A stretch of 64,000 nt of DNA from CAXBDP01 sp963974465 (GTDB taxonomy: Bacteria > Bacteroidota > Bacteroidia > Cytophagales > Cyclobacteriaceae). The stretch's first letter is position 1. Every line of letters starts with the position of its first letter. Below are positions 48,564-57,658 of this stretch, in pieces. Both the position numbers and the translations under genes were made by a program. The notes beneath the pieces were generated by a model that saw nothing but the letters and a program-made list of their open reading frames with translations, did no database searches and was not told the origin of the DNA. The DNA lies in NCBI GenBank assembly GCA_049340005.1, contig JBMPIY010000002.1. One strand, 5' to 3'.

Positions 48564-49781
48564 ATGAAAGACCAAATACTTTTAAAAAACTGTCCTAAGC
48601 CTCGGGTACGTGAGATTGCCTTACCTGCTTCAAAAAGCGAAAGCAATCGGATGTTGATAATTCAAGCGCTATCGGATGAGAAAATCAATATCCAAAACCT
48701 ATCAGACGCTCGAGATACGCAAACGATGCTAAGGTTATTGGCATCCTCAGATGCGATATTAGATGTGATTGATGCAGGAACTACGATGCGTTTTCTCACA
48801 GCTTATTTAGCAGCAACGAACCAACCAAAACAACTCACTGGCTCAGAAAGAATGCAGCAAAGACCGTTGAAAATATTAGTAGATGCCCTAAGGGAAATTG
48901 GTGCAGAAATTCAATATTTAGATAAAGAAGGCTATCCTCCAATCCAAATAAAAGGAATTACCCGCCAGAAAAAAGATAGGATAATAGTTCGTGGTGATAT
49001 TAGCAGTCAATATATTTCTGCATTGCTGATGATTGCAGCCAGTTTGCCGGATGGATTAGAAATAGAGCTGACAGGTAAAATTGGAAGCAGGCCCTATATA
49101 GAAATGACCTTGGGATTAATGTCAAGATTTGGTGTGCAAAATGAATGGAATGGAAATACAATCCGTATAGCAAACCAAAAATATGCGGGAGGTAATATTA
49201 GCATCGAATCAGATTGGTCAGCAGCGAGCTATTGGTATAGTATAGTGGCTTTGGCAAGCAGTGCTGAGTTCACTTTGAAAGGACTAAGACCAAATTCACT
49301 GCAAGCAGATATTCGCATTGTGATGATAATGGATAAACTGGGAGTTGGCTCTGAGTTTAGCTCGACTGGTGTTCGAATTTTCAAAAAATCGCAAAACAGC
49401 TTCAATCATATTGATTTTAGCGATTGCCCAGATTTGGCGCAAACCGTTGCGTTGACTTGTGCTGCATTAGGTAAGAAATGCACTTTTACTGGCTTGGAAA
49501 GCTTACGGATTAAGGAAACCGACCGGATTGCAGCTTTGCAAAATGAACTTCATAAAATAGGCGCATCGCTTATTGAAAGCAATAACGAATGGACATTGAT
49601 ACCATCTGAAAAGCTACCCGCTGAAGTAGAAATTGAAACTTACGAAGACCACCGAATGGCAATGGCTTTTGCTCCATTATGTACTTTGATGGATGTTAAA
49701 ATTAAAGAGCCGAATGTGGTAGTAAAATCCTACCCTAGCTTTTGGGACGATCTTAAATTCGCTGGTTTTGAAATTGCGTAG
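48564..49781 (+). CDS. aroA: 3-phosphoshikimate 1-carboxyvinyltransferase (EPSP synthase)
   Basis: AroA joins PEP and shikimate-3-phosphate, the sixth shikimate step. I use the ATG at 48564 (405 residues, MKDQILLKNC) rather than a TTG three codons earlier. Conserved segments are LPASKSESNRMLIIQALSD, DAGTTMRFLTAYLA, QYISALLMIAASLP, LRIKETDRIAALQNEL and YEDHRMAMAFAPL. The enzyme is slightly shorter than most. A small membrane-protein gene follows two bases later. An octamer copy is at 49185-49192. Confidence 0.95.
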   Translation: MKDQILLKNCPKPRVREIALPASKSESNRMLIIQALSDEKINIQNLSDARDTQTMLRLLASSDAILDVIDAGTTMRFLTAYLAATNQPKQLTGSERMQQRPLKILVDALREIGAEIQYLDKEGYPPIQIKGITRQKKDRIIVRGDISSQYISALLMIAASLPDGLEIELTGKIGSRPYIEMTLGLMSRFGVQNEWNGNTIRIANQKYAGGNISIESDWSAASYWYSIVALASSAEFTLKGLRPNSLQADIRIVMIMDKLGVGSEFSSTGVRIFKKSQNSFNHIDFSDCPDLAQTVALTCAALGKKCTFTGLESLRIKETDRIAALQNELHKIGASLIESNNEWTLIPSEKLPAEVEIETYEDHRMAMAFAPLCTLMDVKIKEPNVVVKSYPSFWDDLKFAGFEIA

Positions 49782-49783
49782 TT

Positions 49784-50302
49784 ATGAAGTCGATAAATAA
49801 AAAATCACCTTTACTATTTTTCATCACGTTTTTGCTTTTAAGTGGCTTTCATTTTTTGATCACCTATTTCGTAAATAGAGAAGGATATGATCCCTATTTC
49901 TCACTCTTTTTCGGTTTTGCTCTCGCTTTGATTTTTAGTTTTTTTCCAGTTTCATATTCTAGCTATAGAGACGAATGGATTTATTCCAATGAAATTATTA
50001 CCAATAACACCTTCACTGATTTAAAACATTTGTTGATTTCTAAATTGGCTGAAAGTAGCTGGAAAATCACCAACCAAAAAGAAACTGATAATCAATTGAA
50101 GCTTGAATTTCGCTTAGACGAAAAGATTTGGCAGAAAAATGAGCGACTTACAATTGTAATTCAAAAATTAGGTGCTGAATGGAAACTCACAGTGAAAAGT
50201 GATGGAGGAGTTTCGTATAAAAGACAAGGATTGGAGCCACTAAAAAACAATGTTCTCAAAGCTCATGAGAAAATTGAGGAGATAATCACACGCCAAGATT
50301 AG
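49784..50302 (+). CDS. Small membrane protein of unknown function
   Basis: I do not recognise the family. The 172-residue protein has two N-terminal hydrophobic helices (LFFITFLLLSGFHFLITYF and LFFGFALALIFSFFPVSYS) and a soluble C-terminal part of about 110 residues. That part has alternating hydrophobic strands such as LKLEFRLDEKIWQ and LTIVIQKLGAEWKLTVKSDG. It starts two bases after aroA. Its end overlaps the convergent metal-receptor gene by 17 bases. Confidence 0.7.
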   Translation: MKSINKKSPLLFFITFLLLSGFHFLITYFVNREGYDPYFSLFFGFALALIFSFFPVSYSSYRDEWIYSNEIITNNTFTDLKHLLISKLAESSWKITNQKETDNQLKLEFRLDEKIWQKNERLTIVIQKLGAEWKLTVKSDGGVSYKRQGLEPLKNNVLKAHEKIEEIITRQD

Positions 50303-51071
50303 CCTGTAATTCATTGATATAATCCGGAGTTTTGAGCAATCGACTTCCATACCAAGAAAACATTTCGCCATCTACTAGGACTACTTTACTATTACTGGCG
50401 ATTTTCGCTACTTCCTCCATATGCTTTTGCTTGAACGGATACGGTTCTGATGATAGTAATATGAATTCTGGGTTCAGACTTCGAATTTCCTCATCGTTCA
50501 ATTGCGGATAGCGTGGGTCTTGAATTACATTTTGAAAACCTGCTCTTAACATCACATCATGGATGAAAGTATCGTTTCCTGCACACATCCATGGCTTACG
50601 CCAAATCAGATAAATAGCTGATGCATCAATTGGAGCAATTGCCTCAAATCCTCCCGCTACTTTCTCTATAAGACTTGCTGCTTGATCCGTTTTATTAAGT
50701 ACTTGACCTAGCATTTTGATCATTTCTAGAGCAGATGTCAAATCAACCACATCGCTTACCCAAACTGGGCAAAACTCTTCAATTGCTTCAACCTGTTCCT
50801 TAATGTTTTCTTCTTTACTGGCGATTACAAGATCGGGCTTTAATTCTTGAACTTTGTCTATTTTGACTGTTTTTGTTCCTCCAATCTTGGCTACATTCTC
50901 CACTTTTTCCTTCGGGTGTACACAAAAAAAGGTGATTCCCACCACCTCATTTTCTAAGCCTAAATCAAAAAGTAATTCAGTAAGCGATGGCACCAAGCAG
51001 ACTATCCGCTTGGGCACATCGTTTAGCTCTATTTTTCTGTTTATTTGATCTGTAAATACACTGTTAAGCAT
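50286..51071 (-). CDS. BtuF-like metal/cobalamin receptor protein, no signal peptide
   Basis: The 261-residue protein has the helical-backbone periplasmic-binding fold: RIVCLVPSLTELLFDLGLEN, VVGITFFCVHPKEK, KIGGTKTVKIDKVQELKPD and LVIASKEENIKEQ. This is related to BtuF and other class III receptors. Unlike those, it begins MLNSVFTDQINRKIELND with no signal peptide or lipobox. It may act in the cytosol or the start may be upstream, which the packed context does not allow. Its ATG shares one base with the M42 peptidase stop (TAATG). Confidence 0.82.
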   Translation of the reverse strand: MLNSVFTDQINRKIELNDVPKRIVCLVPSLTELLFDLGLENEVVGITFFCVHPKEKVENVAKIGGTKTVKIDKVQELKPDLVIASKEENIKEQVEAIEEFCPVWVSDVVDLTSALEMIKMLGQVLNKTDQAASLIEKVAGGFEAIAPIDASAIYLIWRKPWMCAGNDTFIHDVMLRAGFQNVIQDPRYPQLNDEEIRSLNPEFILLSSEPYPFKQKHMEEVAKIASNSKVVLVDGEMFSWYGSRLLKTPDYINELQANLGV

Positions 51072-52138
51072 TATCTCAAATAATGAAAATCATATTCAGG
51101 ATCGAACTCTTTCAAGAAATTAAAGATCAAATCAATAACCTGATTGATATCTGATTTGCTTGCCGTTTCCACTGTAGTGTGCATATACTTAAGCGGGAGG
51201 GAAATAAGTGCTGAAGGTACGCCTTCATTACTATAGGCAAATGCATCCGTATCTGTGCCAGTTGCTCTTGATGCTGCAGCTCGTTGAAATGCGATATCAT
51301 TTTTCTTTGCAGAATCAATGATCAAATCGAGAAGCTTTTTGTGTACGGCAGCACCATAGGTTAGTACAGGCCCTTTGCCAGCGGTAAGGTCACCATTTAC
51401 CACTTTATTGTAACCTGGACTGGTAGTATCGTGACAAACATCCGTACAAATAGCTAATGAGGGCTTCAATCGCTGAGCAATCATTTGAGCGCCATGTAGA
51501 CCAATTTCCTCTTGAACTGAATTTACCACATACAATGTGAATGGAAGTTTTACTCCTTCTTCTTTCAGTCGTCGAGCCACCTCAGCAATCATATAGCCAC
51601 CAATTCTATTATCTAATGCTCGGCCAGCATAGTATTTACCATTGAGGTCGAGTAGCTCGTCTTTGAATGTTACAACACAACCCACATGTACGCCCATTTT
51701 CTCTACTTCTTCTTTGGATGTAGCGCCAATATCAATAAAGATGTTTTTGAGTGTAGGAGATTCTTCTTTGGCTGCATCGCGAACATGGATGGCTGGCCAA
51801 CCAAATACACCATGAACAATACCTTTGTCTGTATGAATATTTACTCGCATGGAAGGTGCGATCTGATGATCAGACCCTCCGTTGCGTCGAACATAAATGT
51901 AGCCTTCTGAAGATATGTAATTTACAAACCATGAGATTTCATCAGCATGGGCTTCAATTACAACTTTACACTCTTGGCCGTCATTTACCACACCTACAGC
52001 AGTACCATAGGAATCGGTGAAATAAGAGTCAACAAATGGTTTTACATAATCTATCCACAACTTTTGGCCTGAGGCTTCGAAACCTGTAGGCGAAGGATTA
52101 TTAAGGTATTCAAATAAAAATTTTTCGTTGTTTTCCAT
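51071..52138 (-). CDS. M42-family metallopeptidase
   Basis: I use the ATG complementary to 52136-52138 (355 residues, MENNEKFLFEYLNNPSPTG) rather than a TTG two codons earlier. M42 enzymes are cytosolic dinuclear aminopeptidases of the glutamyl-aminopeptidase/TET type. Metal and catalytic residues are visible in VVIEAHADEISWFV, GRALDNRIGGYM, NSVQEEIGLHGAQ (catalytic Glu-Glu), AICTDVCHDTTSPG and the late LKYMHTTVETAS. It lies 9 bases after the carboxylase gene. Confidence 0.92.
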   Translation of the reverse strand: MENNEKFLFEYLNNPSPTGFEASGQKLWIDYVKPFVDSYFTDSYGTAVGVVNDGQECKVVIEAHADEISWFVNYISSEGYIYVRRNGGSDHQIAPSMRVNIHTDKGIVHGVFGWPAIHVRDAAKEESPTLKNIFIDIGATSKEEVEKMGVHVGCVVTFKDELLDLNGKYYAGRALDNRIGGYMIAEVARRLKEEGVKLPFTLYVVNSVQEEIGLHGAQMIAQRLKPSLAICTDVCHDTTSPGYNKVVNGDLTAGKGPVLTYGAAVHKKLLDLIIDSAKKNDIAFQRAAASRATGTDTDAFAYSNEGVPSALISLPLKYMHTTVETASKSDINQVIDLIFNFLKEFDPEYDFHYLR

Positions 52139-52147
52139 TATCAATCA

Positions 52148-53728
52148 TTATAAAGGTATGTTGCCATGTTTCTTTCTTGGCAACTTATCTACTTTGTTTT
52201 CAAGCATTTTGAAACATCTCAAAAGCTTCTTACGCGTATCAGATGGCAATATTACCTCATCTACAAATCCTCTGTGCGCAGCGCGGTACGGGTTAGCAAA
52301 TTTCAACGTGTATTCATCTACCTTTTCTTGCAACTTAGCTTCTGGATCTTCCGCTTCGGAAATCTCTCTACGGAAAATAATTTCAGCCGCTCCTTTAGCT
52401 CCCATTACTGCAATTTCACCTGTTGGCCATACATAATTGAAGTCTGCACCTATATGCTTAGAGTTCATTACATCATAAGCTCCACCATAAGCTTTGCGCG
52501 TAATTACCGTAACACGAGGTACCGTTGCTTCACTGAACGCGTATAACAACTTAGCTCCATTAGTAATAATTCCATTCCACTCCTGATCAGTACCTGGCAA
52601 GAAGCCCGGCACATCCACCATTACCAACAATGGAATATTGAAGCAATCGCAGAAACGAACAAATCGAGCTGCTTTTTTACTGCAATCGATATCTAACACA
52701 CCGGCCATACTCGCAGGCTGATTGCCCACTACACCAATTGATCGACCGCCAATTCTTGCAAAACCAACTACAATATTCTCTGCATAGTTTTTATGAACTT
52801 CAAAAAAGGATTCTTGATCAACTATGCCTTCGATTACCTCCCGCATATCATACGGCTGATTAGGGTTATCAGGAATTATTTTGTCCAATACTGGCCTCGA
52901 TTCATCAGCCTTCTCTTCATAAGGGTAAATTGGAGCTTGCTCTTCACAATTTTGAGGAACATAAGAAAGAAGCTGTTTTATGTTGTTGATGGCTTCGACC
53001 TCATTTGCACAGCTGAAATGAGTCACACCACTTTTGGCACTATGCGTACTTGCTCCACCAAGCTCTTCTGAACTTACATTTTCTTGAGTTACAGTCTTTA
53101 CTACATTTGGTCCTGTTACGAACATGTAAGAAGTATTTTCTACCATCAAGATGAAATCCGTAATGGCTGGAGAGTAAACAGCACCTCCAGCACAGGGACC
53201 CATGATTCCAGATATTTGAGGAACTACTCCAGATGCCAAGGTATTACGATAAAAGATATCTGCATAGCCACCAAGGGACACTACACCTTCTTGAATTCTT
53301 GCGCCACCAGAATCATTCAAACCAATTACGGGTGCACCGTTTTTCATGGCCAAATCCATAATCTTGCAAATTTTCTCGGCATGTGTTTCCGATAAAGACC
53401 CACCAAAAACGGTGAAATCTTGAGAAAAAACATAGACCAATCTACCATTTACATTTCCGTAGCCTGTAACAACCCCATCACTAAGATAATGTTCCTTGTC
53501 TAATCCAAAATCCTTTGCTCTGTGGACTACAAATTTCCCAATCTCTTCGAAAGTACCTTCATCTATCAATAAATCGATCCGCTCTCTGGCAGTCAATTTT
53601 CCCTTTTTATGTTGTGACTCAATCCTTTTTTCTCCACCACCAACAAGTGCTTCAGCATTTTTACTTTTGAGCAATTCGTATTTCTGCTCATTGGTAGGCA
53701 TGGTATATATTCTTTTGGTTTCGTCCAT
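52148..53728 (-). CDS. pccB: Acyl-CoA (propionyl-CoA type) carboxylase beta subunit
   Basis: The 526-residue carboxyltransferase has the propionyl-CoA carboxylase beta pattern: GGGEKRIESQHKKGKLTARE, FTVFGGSLSETHAEKICKIMD, LNDSGGARIQEGVVSLGGYA and IMGPCAGGAVYSPA. In the second half it has MVDVPGFLPGTDQEWNGII and TVITRKAYGGAYDVM. It is distinct from the MCC-like paralogue at 34724. The alpha/biotin subunit is not in the window. A -7 element lies at 53760-53767. Confidence 0.9.
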   Translation of the reverse strand: MDETKRIYTMPTNEQKYELLKSKNAEALVGGGEKRIESQHKKGKLTARERIDLLIDEGTFEEIGKFVVHRAKDFGLDKEHYLSDGVVTGYGNVNGRLVYVFSQDFTVFGGSLSETHAEKICKIMDLAMKNGAPVIGLNDSGGARIQEGVVSLGGYADIFYRNTLASGVVPQISGIMGPCAGGAVYSPAITDFILMVENTSYMFVTGPNVVKTVTQENVSSEELGGASTHSAKSGVTHFSCANEVEAINNIKQLLSYVPQNCEEQAPIYPYEEKADESRPVLDKIIPDNPNQPYDMREVIEGIVDQESFFEVHKNYAENIVVGFARIGGRSIGVVGNQPASMAGVLDIDCSKKAARFVRFCDCFNIPLLVMVDVPGFLPGTDQEWNGIITNGAKLLYAFSEATVPRVTVITRKAYGGAYDVMNSKHIGADFNYVWPTGEIAVMGAKGAAEIIFRREISEAEDPEAKLQEKVDEYTLKFANPYRAAHRGFVDEVILPSDTRKKLLRCFKMLENKVDKLPRKKHGNIPL

Positions 53729-53759
53729 TGTAGCGATTATTGTTATTGTTAAATATTTT

Positions 53760-53767
53760 CAAATATA
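53760..53767 (-). promoter_or_regulatory. -7 promoter element (TATATTTG, minus strand) for the carboxylase-M42-receptor unit
   Basis: The minus strand reads TATATTTG, an exact TAnnTTTG match, 31 bases upstream of the carboxylase ATG. No clear -33 box was seen. Confidence 0.5.
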
Positions 53768-53902
53768 GTCCCGTAAGCCCATTTCCCGAAATACACTTTT
53801 ATCGGTGGGACAAAACATTACAATTAAAACAACAGTAACATACATTATCCTATTAAACTTAGTAAAAATTGTATATTGCGCGCGCTTTGAATTGCGGAAT
53901 GT

Positions 53903-54856
53903 ATGAATAGAAAAATTGCCATAATAGACATGGGTACCAATACATTTCATCTAATGGTGGCATCATTAGATCAGTATGGTTTTAAAATTCTGTTAAAAGA
54001 AAAGGTTGCTGTTCGATTGGGAAAAGACGGAATTAGCAAAGGCTTAATCACAGAAGAAGCGCAGGAAAGAGCCATAAATACAATAAAAGCTTTTAAGAAA
54101 ATAATTGATAAAGAAAAGGTCTTTGCTACATACGCAACTGGCACGAGTGCAATGCGCATCTCTAAAAATGGACAAGACCTAGCTAATAAAATTTACGAAG
54201 AGACGGCTATTAATGTACGGATAATAAGTGGAGAAGAGGAAGCTGAACTAATTTACTATGGAGTAAATAAAGCATTGAAAATTGGTGATAGTACTAGCTT
54301 AATTGTGGATATCGGCGGTGGTAGTGTCGAGTTTATTATTTGCAAACAAAATGCAATTTTATGGGTAGGTAGTTTTGAAATTGGTGCACAAAGAATGCTT
54401 GATCTCTATCATCAATCGGATCCAATAGAACAGGGTGAGATTGAAGAACTATACAGTTATCTAGAAATTCAATTGGCAGACCTCTTTGTAGCAGTAAAAA
54501 AGCACAAGCCAAAAACACTTATTGGATGTTCTGGTACATTTGATACCTTAAGTGATATCCATAGATTGAAAAAGGGAATCTTGAAGTATATTGACGAAAC
54601 TGAGTTGCCATTAGACAAAACTAGTTTCGATGAGATATATTTAGATTTAATAAGTAAAACGCGGGAAGAAAGACTTGCTATTCCCGGGATGGTAGAAATG
54701 CGGGTAGATATGATTGTAGTAGCTTGTTGTTTAATTCAATTTATCCTGAACAAAACGAGCATCAAAAAGCTTCGTGCTTCTGCGTACGCTTTAAAGGAAG
54801 GAGTACTGCTCCATACTGTGAATATGGAGCAGTCCAAGATTACTTATTTAAATTAG
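53903..54856 (+). CDS. Ppx/GppA family phosphatase
   Basis: The 317-residue protein has only the two-domain ASKHA fold of the Ppx/GppA family. The phosphate loops are IAIIDMGTNTFHLMVA, TGTSAMRISKNGQDL and LIVDIGGGSVEFIIC, with the catalytic Glu in VRIISGEEEAELIYYGV. The HD-like C-terminal domains of long Ppx/GppA enzymes are absent, as in many Bacteroidota. It degrades polyphosphate or pppGpp. It is convergent with the DUF4139 gene, one base away. Confidence 0.9.
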   Translation: MNRKIAIIDMGTNTFHLMVASLDQYGFKILLKEKVAVRLGKDGISKGLITEEAQERAINTIKAFKKIIDKEKVFATYATGTSAMRISKNGQDLANKIYEETAINVRIISGEEEAELIYYGVNKALKIGDSTSLIVDIGGGSVEFIICKQNAILWVGSFEIGAQRMLDLYHQSDPIEQGEIEELYSYLEIQLADLFVAVKKHKPKTLIGCSGTFDTLSDIHRLKKGILKYIDETELPLDKTSFDEIYLDLISKTREERLAIPGMVEMRVDMIVVACCLIQFILNKTSIKKLRASAYALKEGVLLHTVNMEQSKITYLN

Positions 54857-54857
54857 C

Positions 54858-56414
54858 TTAGTATCTTACCTTTTTGTCTTTAGAATATTCCGCACTAAAG
54901 CCGAATTTAATTTCCTTCGTTTCTTTAGAACCAATTTTCAAGTTCCAAGTAAGAATACCAGTTTCTGTATCCAATTCAGCGCCTTGTCCGTCACGAAGTT
55001 TAATTACCAATTCGTCATTTCTACTTAAAGGAATTTGATCTTGTACTCGCACTTCAATTTCCTCACTGCGCGGATTATAAATAGAAATTACGAAATCTTG
55101 AATATCGGTACGTTTAGATCCTAAGAAACCTCTTCCCGTATTATCCAAAATTTGCTTTCTTTCCACTACAATTCTTTCATCTGCGCCTAGTGAAATAAGC
55201 ATTTCATCCTCTATCATATTTGCATTGACATAAGTTCTGTTGCTAAGCTGATTCTGAAAATACACATTTGCTTGTGCTGATAAGGTAAAAACCTCCCGCC
55301 ATTCCGTCAATTCTGCGACTAAAAATGCCTTTGGATTAAATTTCGGCGCAATCTGATACCTGTAATTAGCTGTTTTATTAGTTTCTGTTAGCACTGTTTC
55401 AAAAGGAGCAATTGAAGTAGGCACGTAATAATCACCTGTAAGCGTAAAGCTTAATGCTGTGGCTGATTCTCCAGCCTCCACATTAAAGTCAGAGATACTC
55501 TCTTCATCAGCCACCTCCATTATTTGCATTCCTTTGGCTTGCCCTCTAAGCCTAACCATCACCCTATCATCCACAAAATCCAAAACCCATGGATACAACT
55601 CAGGCAGAGTATTCCAACTATTTGGGTTAGCGGTAGTTAATACAACCTTTATTCCGTCCCAATCTTCGCCAGTAGCTTGGTGGATATTTGCTTTCAGTGC
55701 AATACTCAAATCCTCGCCATAGCCATTGGAGTAGATATCGTATCTAGGTTCCCATCTTGCCCTATTGGTTTGGTAAGCCAGTTCAAATGCAAAATTTCCA
55801 CGCAAACTTGAGTTGATTATTAAAGTGAGTTCTCCATTATTTTCAACCTTGGTTGGAAAAAGTTGAGATTGCTGGCGTTCAATCTGCAATCGCTCACTAT
55901 GTAGTTCAGCTAGTTTTTTATCAATCTTTGTAATTTCAGCGTATATAATTGCAAGCCTTTGAGATAAAAGCCTCGCTGCTTCCGTAATTGCATTTAGGTT
56001 GGAGGCTTGTTTGGCATAGGCATCGGCAAGGAATTGTTCCTCCCGCCTCAATACCATTTTGCTGTTTTCTAGAGTAGACATTTCAACTGCAATGGCATCC
56101 ATTCTTTCTTTGAATTCTCTCTCCTTTGAGCTAAGCTTAGCTTCAGTCAAAAAATTTCGATTAAAACTTTGACTAATTATTCTAAAGTCAGCATCCTTAA
56201 TATTAAATGTAAATTGAGACACATCTAAGTCAGCAGGTAAGCCGCCTATGCGGATACTTTGATTGCCAGGCGTAAGTGTCAAAACACCAGTTCGGTTAAT
56301 TTGAGCTGCATTTGGAAAAACCACTACATCACTCACTTTGGATGAAATGGTTTGCTGAGCTAAGGCTTGAGCACCAAGGCATAGCAAAATCAGCAAAGTT
56401 GGAATTAAGCGCAT
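54858..56414 (-). CDS. DUF4140/DUF4139 (MuiA-type) exported protein
   Basis: The 518-residue protein has a signal peptide (LIPTLLILLCLGAQALAQ). An N-terminal DUF4140 domain comes first (KVSDVVVFPNAAQINRTG). A coiled coil lies at about residues 85-190 (LSQRLAIIYAEITKIDKKLA and flanks). A C-terminal DUF4139 beta-rich domain follows (RWEPRYDIYSNGYG, NNTGRGFLGSKRTDIQ-like, KIGSKETKEIKFGFSAEYSK). It matches the mucoidy-inhibitor-MuiA-like family, function unknown. Octamer copies lie at 55292 and 56039. Confidence 0.85.
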   Translation of the reverse strand: MRLIPTLLILLCLGAQALAQQTISSKVSDVVVFPNAAQINRTGVLTLTPGNQSIRIGGLPADLDVSQFTFNIKDADFRIISQSFNRNFLTEAKLSSKEREFKERMDAIAVEMSTLENSKMVLRREEQFLADAYAKQASNLNAITEAARLLSQRLAIIYAEITKIDKKLAELHSERLQIERQQSQLFPTKVENNGELTLIINSSLRGNFAFELAYQTNRARWEPRYDIYSNGYGEDLSIALKANIHQATGEDWDGIKVVLTTANPNSWNTLPELYPWVLDFVDDRVMVRLRGQAKGMQIMEVADEESISDFNVEAGESATALSFTLTGDYYVPTSIAPFETVLTETNKTANYRYQIAPKFNPKAFLVAELTEWREVFTLSAQANVYFQNQLSNRTYVNANMIEDEMLISLGADERIVVERKQILDNTGRGFLGSKRTDIQDFVISIYNPRSEEIEVRVQDQIPLSRNDELVIKLRDGQGAELDTETGILTWNLKIGSKETKEIKFGFSAEYSKDKKVRY

Positions 56415-56427
56415 AATAAAAAATTTA

Positions 56428-56589
56428 ATGGTGGATAAAAATGAATTTGGCGTTGAGCAAGTCTTAAATCAATTAGAAATGGATTTCATTGATGCATACG
56501 AAAAGAATCGATCTTCAGCCAGAATCAATTCAGTCATTACAATACTCATTCCAAAAAAGCTTATTAATTTTGGTCAAAAATTTCAATGA
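56428..56589 (+). CDS. Small ORF coupled to the Ldh-family gene
   Basis: This 53-codon open frame (MVDKNEFGVEQVLNQLEMDF, then IDAYEKNRSSAR, ending LINFGQKFQ) is shorter than usual gene-calling limits. Its stop TGA overlaps the ATG of the next gene (ATGA), the same coupling seen for several real gene pairs here. The composition is normal for coding DNA of this genome, with an amphipathic N-terminal half. I do not recognise a family. A second possible start is the GTG at 56431. It could be a real micro-protein or a translational leader. Confidence 0.5.
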   Translation: MVDKNEFGVEQVLNQLEMDFIDAYEKNRSSARINSVITILIPKKLINFGQKFQ

Positions 56590-57656
56590 TAGATTTTAAG
56601 GATTTACAAGAATTTACGAAAAATGTCTTTTTGAAAATAGGCTGTTCTGAAACAGATGCTAAGCTCGCCTCAGAAGTTTTGATTGCGGCAGATTTGCGTG
56701 GAATAGACTCTCATGGAGTCGCACGACTAACAGGCTATGTAAGGCTGTGGGAGCGCGGGAGGATAAATGCCACTCCAGTCATTCGTATAGTGCATGAAAC
56801 TCCCTCAACGGCTGTCATAGACGCGGATGGAGCGCTTGGTCTAGTGTCAGCACCATTTGCAATGAAAGTAGCGATGGAAAAAGCTGAGAAAGTAGGAACA
56901 GGTTGGGTTTCCATAAAAAATTCTAACCACTTTGGCATAGCCGGCTATCATGCAATGAAGGCATTGGAGAAAGATATGATTGGTATGGCAATGACCAATG
57001 CAAGCCCATTGGTAGCACCTACATTTTCGACAGAGCGAATGCTGGGTACTAATCCAATTGCCGTAGCAATTCCAGCCAAACACCAACCACCATTTGTTGC
57101 TGACTTTGCAACTACCACAGCGGCGAATGGGAAATTAGAAATACTACAGCGCAAATCTGAATTGGCTCCTGTGGGTTGGATTCAGGATAAAACAGGCCAT
57201 TCTTCGATCAATCCCGATGAGCTAAAAAGTGGTGGTGCATTGCTTCCACTCGGTTCGGATAGAGACCATGGAAGCCACAAAGGTTATTGCTTGGGTTCTA
57301 TTGTAGATATATTTTCGGCAGTATTGTCTGGAGCAAATTATGGCCCTTGGGTTCCACCGTTTGTAGCATTTCTTGAACCTCCATCGGATCCTGTAGGCGA
57401 AGGAATTGGACATTTTGTTGGTGCTATGAGGGTGGACGCTTTCAGGCCGGCTGATGAATTCAAAGCTAATATGGACAATTGGATCAATCGATTTAGAAAT
57501 GCAACTCCTGTGGAAGGAAAAGAAGTATTAATACCAGGCGACCCTGAAAGACTTTTAGAAGCAATAAGAGTAAATGAAGGAATACCACTATTGGAAGCAG
57601 TGAAAAAGGACTTAAGAGAAGTTGCTAAAAAACTAGATGTAGAATTCGGCTGGTAA
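56586..57656 (+). CDS. Malate/lactate dehydrogenase, Ldh family (LDH2)
   Basis: The 356-residue protein belongs to the NAD(P)-dependent Ldh2/MDG1 family, which is unrelated to classical LDH and reduces 2-oxo acids (malate, lactate, ureidoglycolate and others). Conserved segments are RGIDSHGVARLTGY with the catalytic His, VSIKNSNHFGIAGYHAM, MAMTNASPLVAPTFSTERM, LGTNPIAVAIPAKHQPPFV, DHGSHKGYCLGSIVDIFSAV and LIPGDPERLLEAI. The substrate cannot be settled. Its start overlaps the small ORF by four bases. An octamer copy is at 56755-56762. Confidence 0.9.
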   Translation: MIDFKDLQEFTKNVFLKIGCSETDAKLASEVLIAADLRGIDSHGVARLTGYVRLWERGRINATPVIRIVHETPSTAVIDADGALGLVSAPFAMKVAMEKAEKVGTGWVSIKNSNHFGIAGYHAMKALEKDMIGMAMTNASPLVAPTFSTERMLGTNPIAVAIPAKHQPPFVADFATTTAANGKLEILQRKSELAPVGWIQDKTGHSSINPDELKSGGALLPLGSDRDHGSHKGYCLGSIVDIFSAVLSGANYGPWVPPFVAFLEPPSDPVGEGIGHFVGAMRVDAFRPADEFKANMDNWINRFRNATPVEGKEVLIPGDPERLLEAIRVNEGIPLLEAVKKDLREVAKKLDVEFGW

Positions 57657-57658
57657 GC

